Shown one piece after another: positions 1 to 5,446 of a stretch of 5,446 bases of DNA. This DNA is from Eubacteriales bacterium (lineage in GTDB: Bacteria; Bacillota; Clostridia; Christensenellales; CAG-138). Below the pieces are notes generated by a model that was given only the letters and a program-made list of their open reading frames with translations, was not told the origin of the DNA and searched no databases. Each line of letters opens with the position of its first letter. Within the stretch, counting starts at the first letter, position 1. The translations under genes and the position numbers were made by a program. Location: NCBI GenBank assembly GCA_028701165.1, contig JAQVRG010000118.1:1-5446 (forward strand), in the 5' to 3' direction.

Positions 1-525
1 ATACTGATCGCCGTCATCATGTGGATCGTATTGAGCAAAACCACCTTTGGCTATGAGCTCAAGGCCTGCGGGTACAACCGCAACGCGAGCATCTACGCGG
101 GCATCAACGCCAAGCGCAACATCGTGCTTTCCATGGTGATCGCGGGCGCTTTGGCCGGGGTTGGCGGCGGTATTTATTACTTGAGCGGCACGGCGCAGTT
201 CACGCTTGTAAAATCCCTGCTGGGTATGGGCTTTAACGGTATCCCCGTAGCGCTGCTTGCAAGCTCCAATCCGATCGGCACCATTTTCAGCGCGCTCTTT
301 ATCTCCTACATACAGGTTGGCGGCGACGCCATGCAGCCGGAATTCGCCAAAGAAATGATCGATATCATCATTGCGGTTATCATCTATCTTTCCGCATTCG
401 CGCTGCTGATGCGCGGCTTGATAGGCAAGCTGATCCATCCCGATACGGGAAACGTGAACGAAGACGATGCTGTAACCGCCGCGTCCGATTCTGCCGACGC
501 TGACGAGGAGGAGATTGTATCATGA
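1..525 (+). CDS. nucleoside ABC transporter permease, 3' part (NupP/YufP-like)
   Basis: Inner-membrane subunit of a BmpA-family ABC importer that takes up nucleosides. The reading frame is open from base 1, so the start lies left of the window and only the last 174 residues are seen. They begin in a hydrophobic helix, followed by the permease loop TTFGYELKACGYN and AGINAKRN, the cytoplasmic segment expected to contact the ATPase. A glycine-rich membrane helix (GALAGVGGGIYYL) and further hydrophobic helices follow. The last 29 residues form a soluble tail with ten Asp/Glu, unusually acidic. The stop overlaps the start of the next permease by four bases (ATGA). B. subtilis NupP/YufP and streptococcal NupB are family analogues. 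The two-permease arrangement fits this transporter class better than sugar transporters. The family is clear, but the exact substrate cannot be read from the sequence. Confidence 0.9.
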   Translation: MLIAVIMWIVLSKTTFGYELKACGYNRNASIYAGINAKRNIVLSMVIAGALAGVGGGIYYLSGTAQFTLVKSLLGMGFNGIPVALLASSNPIGTIFSALFISYIQVGGDAMQPEFAKEMIDIIIAVIIYLSAFALLMRGLIGKLIHPDTGNVNEDDAVTAASDSADADEEEIVS

Positions 526-1508
526 AAATACTGGCTGATATTTTAAGCGCAACGATCATTTTCGCCGTTCCCCTGCTGCTTGTAGCTTTAGGCGGCATGT
601 TTTCCGAAAGAAGCGGCGTGATTAACATCGCTTTAGAGGGTATCATGATCGTCGGCGCGCTTTGCAGCTGCCTGATGCTTCGCCTGTTTGACAGCATGGG
701 TCTTGGCGCATCTTCACCGCAGCTTGCCATGTTCCTAGCCATCCTTGTAGCCGCCGCTTCAGGCGCTGTCTTTTCGCTATTGCTGGCCTTCGCCTCCATC
801 AACCTTAAAGCGGATCAAACGATCGGCGGTACGGCGCTCAATATGCTCGCGCCCGCCTTCGCTATCGTATTGACATGGTCGATCCAAGGACAAGGGCAAA
901 CCACGATCCTGATCCCCAAATGGACGCGCATCACGCAGGCGACCTTGGGCATCGTGGAAAAGGACACTTTTTTCCAAAACCTCATTTTTAAGAATTTCTA
1001 TCTTACGACGATCTTCGCTTTTATACTTTTGATCGCGGCAAGCATACTGCTGTATAAAACGAAGTTCGGCCTGCGCCTGCGTGCTTGCGGCGAGCATCCG
1101 CAAGCAGCGGATTCCGTAGGCATCAACGTATACAGGATGCGCTACGCGGGCGTATTCATTTCCGGCGTTTTAGGCGGTATCGGCGGTTTGGCGTATACCA
1201 TCGCCGCGGGCGCGGGATTCCAGTCCTCCGTCGCAGGCTACGGCTTCCTTGCCTTAGCCGTTATGATCTTCGGCAACTGGAAGCCCTTGAACATACTGGG
1301 CGCGTCCCTATTCTTCGCACTCTTTAAAATAATCGGCTCGTACAGCGGCAGCATCCCCTTCCTCCCCAGCTTCTCGAACATAAGCTCCAGCGAGTATATT
1401 TACCTTATTCTGCCCTATATCGTGACCATGATCATTTTGATACTGACGTCTAAGAAGTCCAGAGCGCCCAAAGCGGAGGGCATACCCTACGATAAGGGCT
1501 CACGGTAA
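522..1508 (+). CDS. nucleoside ABC transporter permease, second subunit (NupQ/YufQ-like)
   Basis: Complete 328-residue membrane protein that should pair with the preceding permease to form the channel of a nucleoside importer (COG1079 type). Seen directly: an N-terminal hydrophobic helix, then the family signature ERSGVINIALEGIM at residues 29-42, a second conserved stretch DQTIGGTALNMLA at 98-110, and the cytoplasmic ATPase-contact loop at about 179-208 (KFGLRLRACGEHP, then SVGIN). Glycine-rich helices follow (SGVLGGIGGLAY), with a basic tail at the C terminus. The length is usual for the family. The start at 522 has a strong GAGGAGGAG ribosome site at 505-513 and overlaps the upstream stop by four bases, which suggests translational coupling and equal subunit amounts. 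The ATPase and binding lipoprotein are not in the window and are presumably upstream. Confidence 0.93.
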   Translation: MKILADILSATIIFAVPLLLVALGGMFSERSGVINIALEGIMIVGALCSCLMLRLFDSMGLGASSPQLAMFLAILVAAASGAVFSLLLAFASINLKADQTIGGTALNMLAPAFAIVLTWSIQGQGQTTILIPKWTRITQATLGIVEKDTFFQNLIFKNFYLTTIFAFILLIAASILLYKTKFGLRLRACGEHPQAADSVGINVYRMRYAGVFISGVLGGIGGLAYTIAAGAGFQSSVAGYGFLALAVMIFGNWKPLNILGASLFFALFKIIGSYSGSIPFLPSFSNISSSEYIYLILPYIVTMIILILTSKKSRAPKAEGIPYDKGSR

Positions 1509-1522
1509 GAAAGGAAGCGGCT

Positions 1523-2110
1523 ATGGCAAAGCTTTATTTCCGTTATGGCGCCATGAGTTCAAGCAAAACCGCGAACGCCATCATGGTCAAATACAATTAC
1601 AATGAACGCAGCCAAAACGCGCTGCTTGTCAAACCGCGCATTGACACACGCGACGGAGAGCATGTCATTTGCTCCCGCAGCGGCCTTAGCGATAGCTGCG
1701 TTTTGTTTGACGAGATCGATGTGGAAGCCGTCAAATCGCATGTGTATGACTGTATCATCGTGGACGAGGCGCAATTCCTTCACAAGAAAGATATCGAGCT
1801 GCTGACGGATTTTGTGGACGTTTATAACGTTCCCGTAATCTGCTATGGCCTTCGCACGGACTTTCAAGGCAATTTCTTTGAAGGAAGCCTCTACCTTATG
1901 GCATGGGCGGATACCATTGAGGAGATCAAAACCATTTGCTGGTGCGGCAGAAAAGCCATCTGCAACGCACGCTTAGATGGACAAGGCGGCATCACGAAGA
2001 TCGGCGAGCAGGTTGTGCTCGGCGCGGACGATACCTATATCGGGCTTTGCCGAAAGCATTGGAAAATGGGCGACCCGGGTCCGAATCACCGCAAAAAGGA
2101 TCGTGTATGA
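1523..2110 (+). CDS. tdk: thymidine kinase (type II)
   Basis: Cytoplasmic 195-residue enzyme that phosphorylates thymidine (and deoxyuridine) with ATP to give dTMP, the entry step of pyrimidine deoxynucleoside salvage. Visible landmarks: the P-loop GAMSSSKT at residues 9-16; the Walker B/catalytic region DEAQF at 81-85, where E82 is the expected catalytic base; CYGLRTDFQG at 107-116; zinc-site residues C139 and C141, then C176 and H179; and the thymidine-binding lasso region between them, ending near TYIGLCRKH. Length and motif order match the E. coli Tdk branch (which has CYGLRTDF and TICFCGRKA) more closely than the B. subtilis branch. The P-loop carries Ser where the usual Gly precedes the Lys. 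The start at 1523 follows GAAAGGAAG at 1509-1517, 14 bases after the permease stop, so it is read as the same operon. All catalytic elements are present. Confidence 0.96.
   Translation: MAKLYFRYGAMSSSKTANAIMVKYNYNERSQNALLVKPRIDTRDGEHVICSRSGLSDSCVLFDEIDVEAVKSHVYDCIIVDEAQFLHKKDIELLTDFVDVYNVPVICYGLRTDFQGNFFEGSLYLMAWADTIEEIKTICWCGRKAICNARLDGQGGITKIGEQVVLGADDTYIGLCRKHWKMGDPGPNHRKKDRV
2094..2100 (+). promoter_or_regulatory. ribosome binding site inside the tdk 3' end
   Basis: AAAAGGA lies six bases before the ATG at 2107. It fixes the start of the deoxyribosyltransferase-like gene there rather than at the in-frame ATG at 1936, which would overlap tdk by about 170 bases and has no family-like sequence. 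Confidence 0.7.
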
Positions 2111-2505
2111 GGATCTATGTGGCAAGCGGGTTGGAAAACCGCGAACGCGCTGCTGCGCTGATCCGCCATATCGAGGAATGCGGTCATTCCATAACCTATG
2201 ATTGGACCAAACATGGCGACGTGCGTAACAAGGGCGAAGACGTCATGCGCGCTACGGCAGCTAATGAAGTGGAAGGCGTAAAATCAGCAGAGCTTTTGAT
2301 CGTTTTGCTGCCCGGCGGAAAGGGCACGCATACGGAGCTTGGAATCGCGTTAGCCGCGAATGACCGCAAGCGCATATGGCTGTGGTCTAATGCACCGGGC
2401 GTTTTCGGCGGCGGCGACGCTACCTGCGTGTTTTATCATCATCCTTCCATCGAGCATCTATCCTGTTCCTTTGCGTCCCTTCAAGAAAAACTGCGCGACC
2501 TATAA
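2107..2505 (+). CDS. nucleoside 2-deoxyribosyltransferase-like protein
   Basis: Small 132-residue cytoplasmic protein with the look of the nucleoside 2-deoxyribosyltransferase/DNPH1 (Rcl) fold. Family members break or exchange the N-glycosidic bond of deoxynucleosides or deoxynucleotides. Seen directly: an initial strand MRIYVASG (1-8); a helix rich in Arg and Glu; YDWTKHGD (31-38); AANEVEGVKSAELLIVLLPGG (first part 51-61, last part 62-71), the usual 'helix then strand' before the active site; and GTHTELGIALA at 73-83, matching the family pattern G-x-x-x-ELG-x-A-x-A, where E77 is the candidate nucleophile. A strand (RIWLWS) and a C-terminal helix close the domain. Its ATG overlaps the tdk stop by four bases, so the two are probably translationally coupled and linked to nucleoside salvage. 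Whether it is a transferase, a hydrolase of deoxynucleoside monophosphates, or has another role cannot be decided from sequence alone. Confidence 0.75.
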   Translation: MRIYVASGLENRERAAALIRHIEECGHSITYDWTKHGDVRNKGEDVMRATAANEVEGVKSAELLIVLLPGGKGTHTELGIALAANDRKRIWLWSNAPGVFGGGDATCVFYHHPSIEHLSCSFASLQEKLRDL

Positions 2506-2521
2506 ATAGGTATAGAAAATC

Positions 2522-2556
2522 AAGAATCCGGCTTGCATTATGCAGGCCGGATTCTT
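2522..2556. terminator. bidirectional rho-independent terminator
   Basis: Nearly perfect inverted repeat: AAGAATCCGGC (2522-2532) pairs with GCCGGATTCTT (2546-2556), and TGCA (2534-2537) with TGCA (2541-2544) around a three-base loop. The single odd position (2533/2545) is a U-G wobble in the plus-strand RNA but an A-C mismatch in the minus-strand RNA. The plus side is followed by a short, impure T run (TTCTTTGTG). The minus side has a better one (GATTTTC, from 2514-2520 and neighbours). It lies 16 bases past the last salvage gene and 12 bases past the DUF1002 stop, so it serves both convergent units. Confidence 0.88.
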
Positions 2557-2568
2557 TGTGCGATATGC

Positions 2569-3486
2569 TTATTCGCCAAGCAAATTCTTAAAAAATCCCG
2601 CGACGTTATTGACGAGCTTCGTTACCTTCCCCGCAAATTCCTTTGCGTCCTGCACAAACTCACCCGCTTTTTCCGTCGCAACATCCAATGTATTTTTGAT
2701 CTCCCCCGCCTTTTCCACGGTCTCGCTCAAATCCACCAGCTTTTTCCTAAGCTCTCTTGCGTCCAACCGTTCCATGCTTCTGCAAAGCTTCAGTAATTGC
2801 TGCCGTTGTCCTTCCGTGAGGGCTACGTTGTATTGCTTCGCCAATATGTCAATCTGCTCCAATACCTGCGCATCCGTCATGTTGACCGTTTGATCCAGAA
2901 TCGTCTTCAGTTCATTGATAAGACCCGTCGCCTCGTCGCTGCCAACGTATTCGGCCAGTTGGCCGGTAACGATCAGTTCCTCGGCGCCTACCTGTTTGGC
3001 AAGCTCCGGCAGGGCGTTTCCGGATACGGATTCATAAGCCTTATATACGCCTGTTAACGCGGCTGTGCCCGATACCACATGCGGCGCGCTTACCATCACG
3101 CGCGCATCTTGAATACCGGCTGTCGTCAAGGCGTTTTTATACATTTGCGGCGTGCAGTAGTTTATGTTGTTGGTCAGCACCGTAAGGCCGGTACCGGGCT
3201 CCATAATTTCAATGAATGCGCAGGATAAAGCGACCGAACCGATCTTGCTTTCATCCACCAAGCCGTGAAGATAGGCGCGCTCATCCGCATTGGTTACAGT
3301 CAGTTCGACGACCTCGCCCTGTTTAACGCCAAAATCCTTATAGATCTGCTCCTTCTCCGCCTGTGTGATATCCGCGGCGATCACAACGCGCTTATCGCCC
3401 GCCGTGACCGCGTAGGCCGTCATACAGAAAGAAAAGCAAAGCGCTATGATCAGTAAACATGATATTGTAGTTTTCCACCGTGACAT
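2569..3486 (-). CDS. secreted DUF1002 family protein (YpuA-like)
   Basis: Exported 305-residue protein of the DUF1002 family, whose biochemical role is not known to me. An N-terminal signal peptide is clear: basic MSRWK, a hydrophobic core at about 8-24 and a probable cleavage after AYA at residue 26. The conserved DUF1002 core follows: GDKRVVIAADIT (30-41), DERAYLHGLV, SVALSCAFIEIMEPGTGL, NINYCTPQMYKNALTTAGI and SAPHVVSGTAALTGVYKAYE. Two cysteines, C89 and C111, lie in this core. The last third is helical and charged, with EKAGE repeated 14 residues apart (258-262, 272-276) before a hydrophobic end (VAGFFKNLLGE). The start at 3486 follows GGAGGAA (3499-3493 on this strand) at good spacing. 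It has its own promoter and terminator, so it appears monocistronic. The cysteines near the end of the signal peptide do not form a lipobox, so a soluble or wall-associated product is more likely than a lipoprotein. Confidence 0.9.
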   Translation of the reverse strand: MSRWKTTISCLLIIALCFSFCMTAYAVTAGDKRVVIAADITQAEKEQIYKDFGVKQGEVVELTVTNADERAYLHGLVDESKIGSVALSCAFIEIMEPGTGLTVLTNNINYCTPQMYKNALTTAGIQDARVMVSAPHVVSGTAALTGVYKAYESVSGNALPELAKQVGAEELIVTGQLAEYVGSDEATGLINELKTILDQTVNMTDAQVLEQIDILAKQYNVALTEGQRQQLLKLCRSMERLDARELRKKLVDLSETVEKAGEIKNTLDVATEKAGEFVQDAKEFAGKVTKLVNNVAGFFKNLLGE

Positions 3487-3518
3487 TCCGCGTTCCTCCG
3501 CTCTCCGTTTTCGTTACG

Positions 3519-3527
3519 AGTATAGCA
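3519..3527 (-). promoter_or_regulatory. extended -10 promoter for the DUF1002 gene
   Basis: Read on the minus strand, TGC-TATACT matches an extended -10 element (TGn plus a near-consensus -10). No good -35 hexamer sits at 16-18 bases upstream, which is typical when an extended -10 carries the promoter. A transcript start near 3512 would give a leader of about 25 bases with the GGAGGAA ribosome site inside it, leaving no room for a riboswitch. Confidence 0.65.
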
Positions 3528-3581
3528 CATCCGCGCAAGTAAACTGTTGCCGTATTGTTAATAAATGCCGTATAGGCTGTA

Positions 3582-3621
3582 AATAAAACTGGCGCGCATG
3601 GCTACCAACGCCATACGCGCC
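3582..3621 (-). terminator. rho-independent terminator after the FAD dehydrogenase
   Basis: Inverted repeat GGCGCG (3591-3596) with CGCGCC (3616-3621), one C/A mismatch, then ATGGC (3598-3602) with GCCAT (3610-3614) and a seven-base loop. On the minus strand the hairpin is followed at once by AGTTTTATTTA (3590-3580), a good U tract. It lies 21 bases beyond the stop of the FAD gene and upstream of the DUF1002 promoter, separating the two units. Confidence 0.87.
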
Positions 3622-3642
3622 AACAAATACCACAATCGAACG

Positions 3643-5043
3643 CTATTCCCCCAGCCTTTCCAAAATGCTGCGCGCAACGCTCAAGCCGTTCGCGGAGGCT
3701 TGTTGCAGCCCGCGCGTTACCGAGGCGCCGTCGCCTATGGCGCGAAGCCCCTTTATGCTGGTCTCGAAGCCCGTATCCAACACGACTTTATTGGAGTAAA
3801 ACTTGACCTCCACACCGTAAAGCAGCGTTTCGTCGCTGGCAATGCCCGGTGTGACCTTGTCAAGCGCCATCAGCATCTCCTCGATATCCACCATGATGCG
3901 GTGCGGAAACACCAGCGACAGATCGCCCGGAACGGCGTCCTTCAACGTAGGTATGATATTATTGCGGCACATGCGTTCCTCCGTCGTTCTCCTGCCGCGC
4001 CTGAAATCGCCGAAGGTTTGCACCATAATGCGTCCGTCGCAAAGCATATTGGAAAGCTCCGCGATCTTCTTGCCGTATTGGATAGGCGTTTTAAAGGGCT
4101 TTGTGAAGTTCTTGGACACAAGGATCGCAAAATTTGTATTCTGCGTTTTATAATCCGCCGACTTATACGCGTGCCCATTGACGACAGCCAAGCCGTTATC
4201 GTAATATTCCGTCGCCACCTCGCCGCTCGGGTTTGTGCAGAAGGTGCGCACCTTATCGTCAAAGGTCGGCGTATAATAGATCAGCTTCGCTTCATAAAGA
4301 TTTTTGTTAAGGAACGCCATAACCTCGTCCCGCACCTCTACGCGCACACCGATATCGACCGTGCCGACCTTTGTTTCGATGCTGTGCGCCTCGCAAACCT
4401 CCTTAAACCACGCCGCGCCTTCCCTGCCAACAGCGGATACGATCTCGTCTGCGTAAAAGGTATCCTGCTCCGTTACAACGGCGCGCGCATGCCCGTCCTC
4501 AATGATGATATCCTTGACCATGGTATTAAAGAGGATCTCGACGCCGTTATCCAGCAGATGCGTTTGCAGCTTCTGATAGATTTTGTAGCCTTCCTCTGTG
4601 CCCAAATGACGGATCGGACAGTCAATCAGCTTCAAATTGGCGTTGATAGCCTTGCGGCGTATTTCCGTCAACGCCTCAATATTGTCCATCCCGTAAACGT
4701 TTTTATCCGCGCCGAAGCTCAGGTAGATCGCGTCCGATTCCCGTATCAGCTCCAAAGCCTTCTCATAGCCCAGCATTTCCGGCAAGTTGCCGCCCACGTC
4801 CGGCGATAGCGAAAGCTTCCCGTCGGAAAACGCGCCCGCGCCCGCAAAGCCGGTCGTGATGGAGCACGGCTGGCAGCCGACGCATTTTTTAGTAACGCGC
4901 TTGGGGCAGCTGCGCGCTTCGATAGAGCGCCCCTTTTCGATCATAAGCACGCGCGTTTGCGGCCTTTGCCGTTTGAGCTCATAGGCGCAGAAAATACCGG
5001 AAGGCCCCGCGCCGATAATGATGACGTCGTATTGTTTACTCAT
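3643..5043 (-). CDS. FAD-dependent dehydrogenase, COG2509 type
   Basis: Cytoplasmic 466-residue flavoprotein of the uncharacterised COG2509 FAD-dependent dehydrogenase group; the substrate is unknown. Seen directly: an N-terminal Rossmann motif YDVIIIGAGPSG with GxGxxG at residues 11-16 and the ribose-binding acid E36 in MIEKG; a cysteine cluster C46, C54, C57, C60; then GAGAFSDGKLSL (68-79), a family hallmark. The middle holds SAVGREG and the basic FGDFRRGRRTTEE. The C terminus has the second FAD-binding stretch with GDGASVTRG (437-445) and a final helix. I chose the ATG at 5043 because it begins immediately before the FAD fold and has AAGGAA at 5053-5048. The in-frame ATG at 5142 would add 33 unrelated residues and run into the upstream gene. 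It follows that gene by 21 bases, so they are probably one transcript. Class is confident; function is not. Confidence 0.9.
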   Translation of the reverse strand: MSKQYDVIIIGAGPSGIFCAYELKRQRPQTRVLMIEKGRSIEARSCPKRVTKKCVGCQPCSITTGFAGAGAFSDGKLSLSPDVGGNLPEMLGYEKALELIRESDAIYLSFGADKNVYGMDNIEALTEIRRKAINANLKLIDCPIRHLGTEEGYKIYQKLQTHLLDNGVEILFNTMVKDIIIEDGHARAVVTEQDTFYADEIVSAVGREGAAWFKEVCEAHSIETKVGTVDIGVRVEVRDEVMAFLNKNLYEAKLIYYTPTFDDKVRTFCTNPSGEVATEYYDNGLAVVNGHAYKSADYKTQNTNFAILVSKNFTKPFKTPIQYGKKIAELSNMLCDGRIMVQTFGDFRRGRRTTEERMCRNNIIPTLKDAVPGDLSLVFPHRIMVDIEEMLMALDKVTPGIASDETLLYGVEVKFYSNKVVLDTGFETSIKGLRAIGDGASVTRGLQQASANGLSVARSILERLGE

Positions 5044-5047
5044 ACTG

Positions 5048-5053
5048 TTCCTT
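5048..5053 (-). promoter_or_regulatory. ribosome binding site that sets the FAD gene start
   Basis: On the minus strand AAGGAA stands four bases before the ATG at 5043. It lies in the short gap after the upstream stop (5067) and supports this start over the longer in-frame option at 5142. Confidence 0.65.
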
Positions 5054-5066
5054 ACTATACTTGGCC

Positions 5067-5446
5067 TTACGGATGCGGCAAACCCGCCCTGTAAGCTGCC
5101 ATAATATCTTTGAAAATCTCGCCGTTTGACGGCGGCGTCCATGTGATGGCATTGGCGCCCGCTTCGATCGTTTCCAATATCGTCTCGTCCGTAGGGCCAC
5201 CTGTCGCAATGATGGGGAATTCCGGAACATGCCTGCGTATCAAGCGCACAAGCTCCGGCGTCTGCGCTGCTGCGGAAACGTTGAAGATATCCGTCCCCGC
5301 CGCAATGCGCTCCATTACGTCAAAATCCGAATTGACGACCGAAACGATCACCGGAATATCCACGCGATCCGCCACGTCCTTAACGACTTCATTGGATGTG
5401 GGCGCGTTTAATACCACGCCAGCGGCGCCTTGCATTTCCGCAAACA
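5067..5446 (-). CDS. TIM-barrel protein, C-terminal part (function unassigned)
   Basis: The frame stays open to the right edge, so the start is outside the window; about 125 C-terminal residues are visible. They alternate short hydrophobic strands and amphipathic helices as in the second half of a (beta/alpha)8 barrel: GVVLNAPTS, IPVIVSVVNS, DIFNVSAAAQTPELV, FPIIATGGPTDETI and EAGANAITWTPPS. The pair IIATGGP ... IEAGANAI resembles the phosphate-binding loops of barrels 7 and 8 in KDPG aldolase, NanE and ThiE-like enzymes, so a phosphorylated substrate is plausible. I do not recognise the exact family, and many proteins of this sort are labelled only 'hydrolase'. The ATG at 5435 is internal, since FAE precedes it in frame with no ribosome site. 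It lies 21 bases before the FAD dehydrogenase start and is probably co-transcribed with it. Confidence 0.7.
   Translation of the reverse strand, partial: FAEMQGAAGVVLNAPTSNEVVKDVADRVDIPVIVSVVNSDFDVMERIAAGTDIFNVSAAAQTPELVRLIRRHVPEFPIIATGGPTDETILETIEAGANAITWTPPSNGEIFKDIMAAYRAGLPHP

Noticed and set aside
1936..2106. N-terminal extension of the NDT-like gene inside tdk
   Set aside because: The extension is the out-of-frame shadow of tdk. The 2107 start has a good ribosome site and an ATGA overlap.
1565..2148. 14-base direct repeat AAAACCGCGAACGC at 1565-1578 and 2135-2148
   Set aside because: It lies in two genes in different reading frames (KTAN against ENRER), with no flanking structure, so it is most simply chance in similar-composition coding DNA.
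2540..2893. Plus-strand open frames opposite the DUF1002 gene
   Set aside because: They are antisense shadows starting in the terminator, without ribosome sites or recognisable domains.
3424..3486. Possible lipoprotein signal in the DUF1002 protein
   Set aside because: The cysteines at 17 and 21 are within or after the hydrophobic core but the preceding residues do not fit a lipobox; AYA at 24-26 is a normal signal peptidase I site.
3598..4809. Long plus-strand open frame of 403 codons opposite the FAD dehydrogenase
   Set aside because: It is antisense to a well-supported flavoprotein, starts inside a terminator hairpin with no ribosome site, and its translation is Arg/His-rich with no recognisable domain.
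5044..5142. Longer N terminus for the FAD dehydrogenase
   Set aside because: The extra 33 residues have no family-like sequence and overlap the upstream barrel gene, whereas the ATG at 5043 has a ribosome site and begins right before the Rossmann motif.

Overview
The window looks like ordinary chromosomal DNA from a low-to-mid-GC Bacillota bacterium, most likely a gut-type member of the Clostridia. I infer this from the gene families (a BmpA-type nucleoside ABC transporter, an 'RYGAM' type II thymidine kinase, a DUF1002 secreted protein and a COG2509-type FAD protein), the strong GGAGG-like ribosome sites and a GC content near one half. I see no mobile element, CRISPR array, tRNA or rRNA, and no clear sign of horizontal transfer.

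Plus strand, 1-2505: four tightly packed genes that look like one operon for nucleoside uptake and salvage. They are the 3' end of one nucleoside ABC permease, a second complete permease, thymidine kinase (tdk) and a small nucleoside 2-deoxyribosyltransferase-like protein. Two junctions are 4-base ATGA overlaps and the third is a 14-base gap, so the genes are probably co-transcribed and partly translationally coupled. The natural reading is that the transporter imports (deoxy)nucleosides, Tdk traps thymidine or deoxyuridine as the monophosphate, and the last protein acts on the N-glycosidic bond of a nucleoside or nucleotide. The substrate-binding lipoprotein and ATPase expected for such a transporter would lie left of the window.

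Centre, 2506-2568: a strong hairpin lies between the convergent gene sets and probably ends transcription from both sides.

Minus strand, 2569-3486: a secreted DUF1002 protein with a signal peptide, its own extended -10 promoter and a helical C-terminal tail. It appears to be a single-gene transcription unit.

Minus strand, 3591-5446: the 3' part of a TIM-barrel protein entering from the right edge, then 21 bases later a 466-residue FAD-dependent dehydrogenase of the COG2509 type, closed by a rho-independent terminator at 3582-3621. I found no clearly new system. The best leads are the thymidine kinase/deoxyribosyltransferase-like pair coupled to a nucleoside importer, and a four-cysteine cluster in the FAD protein.
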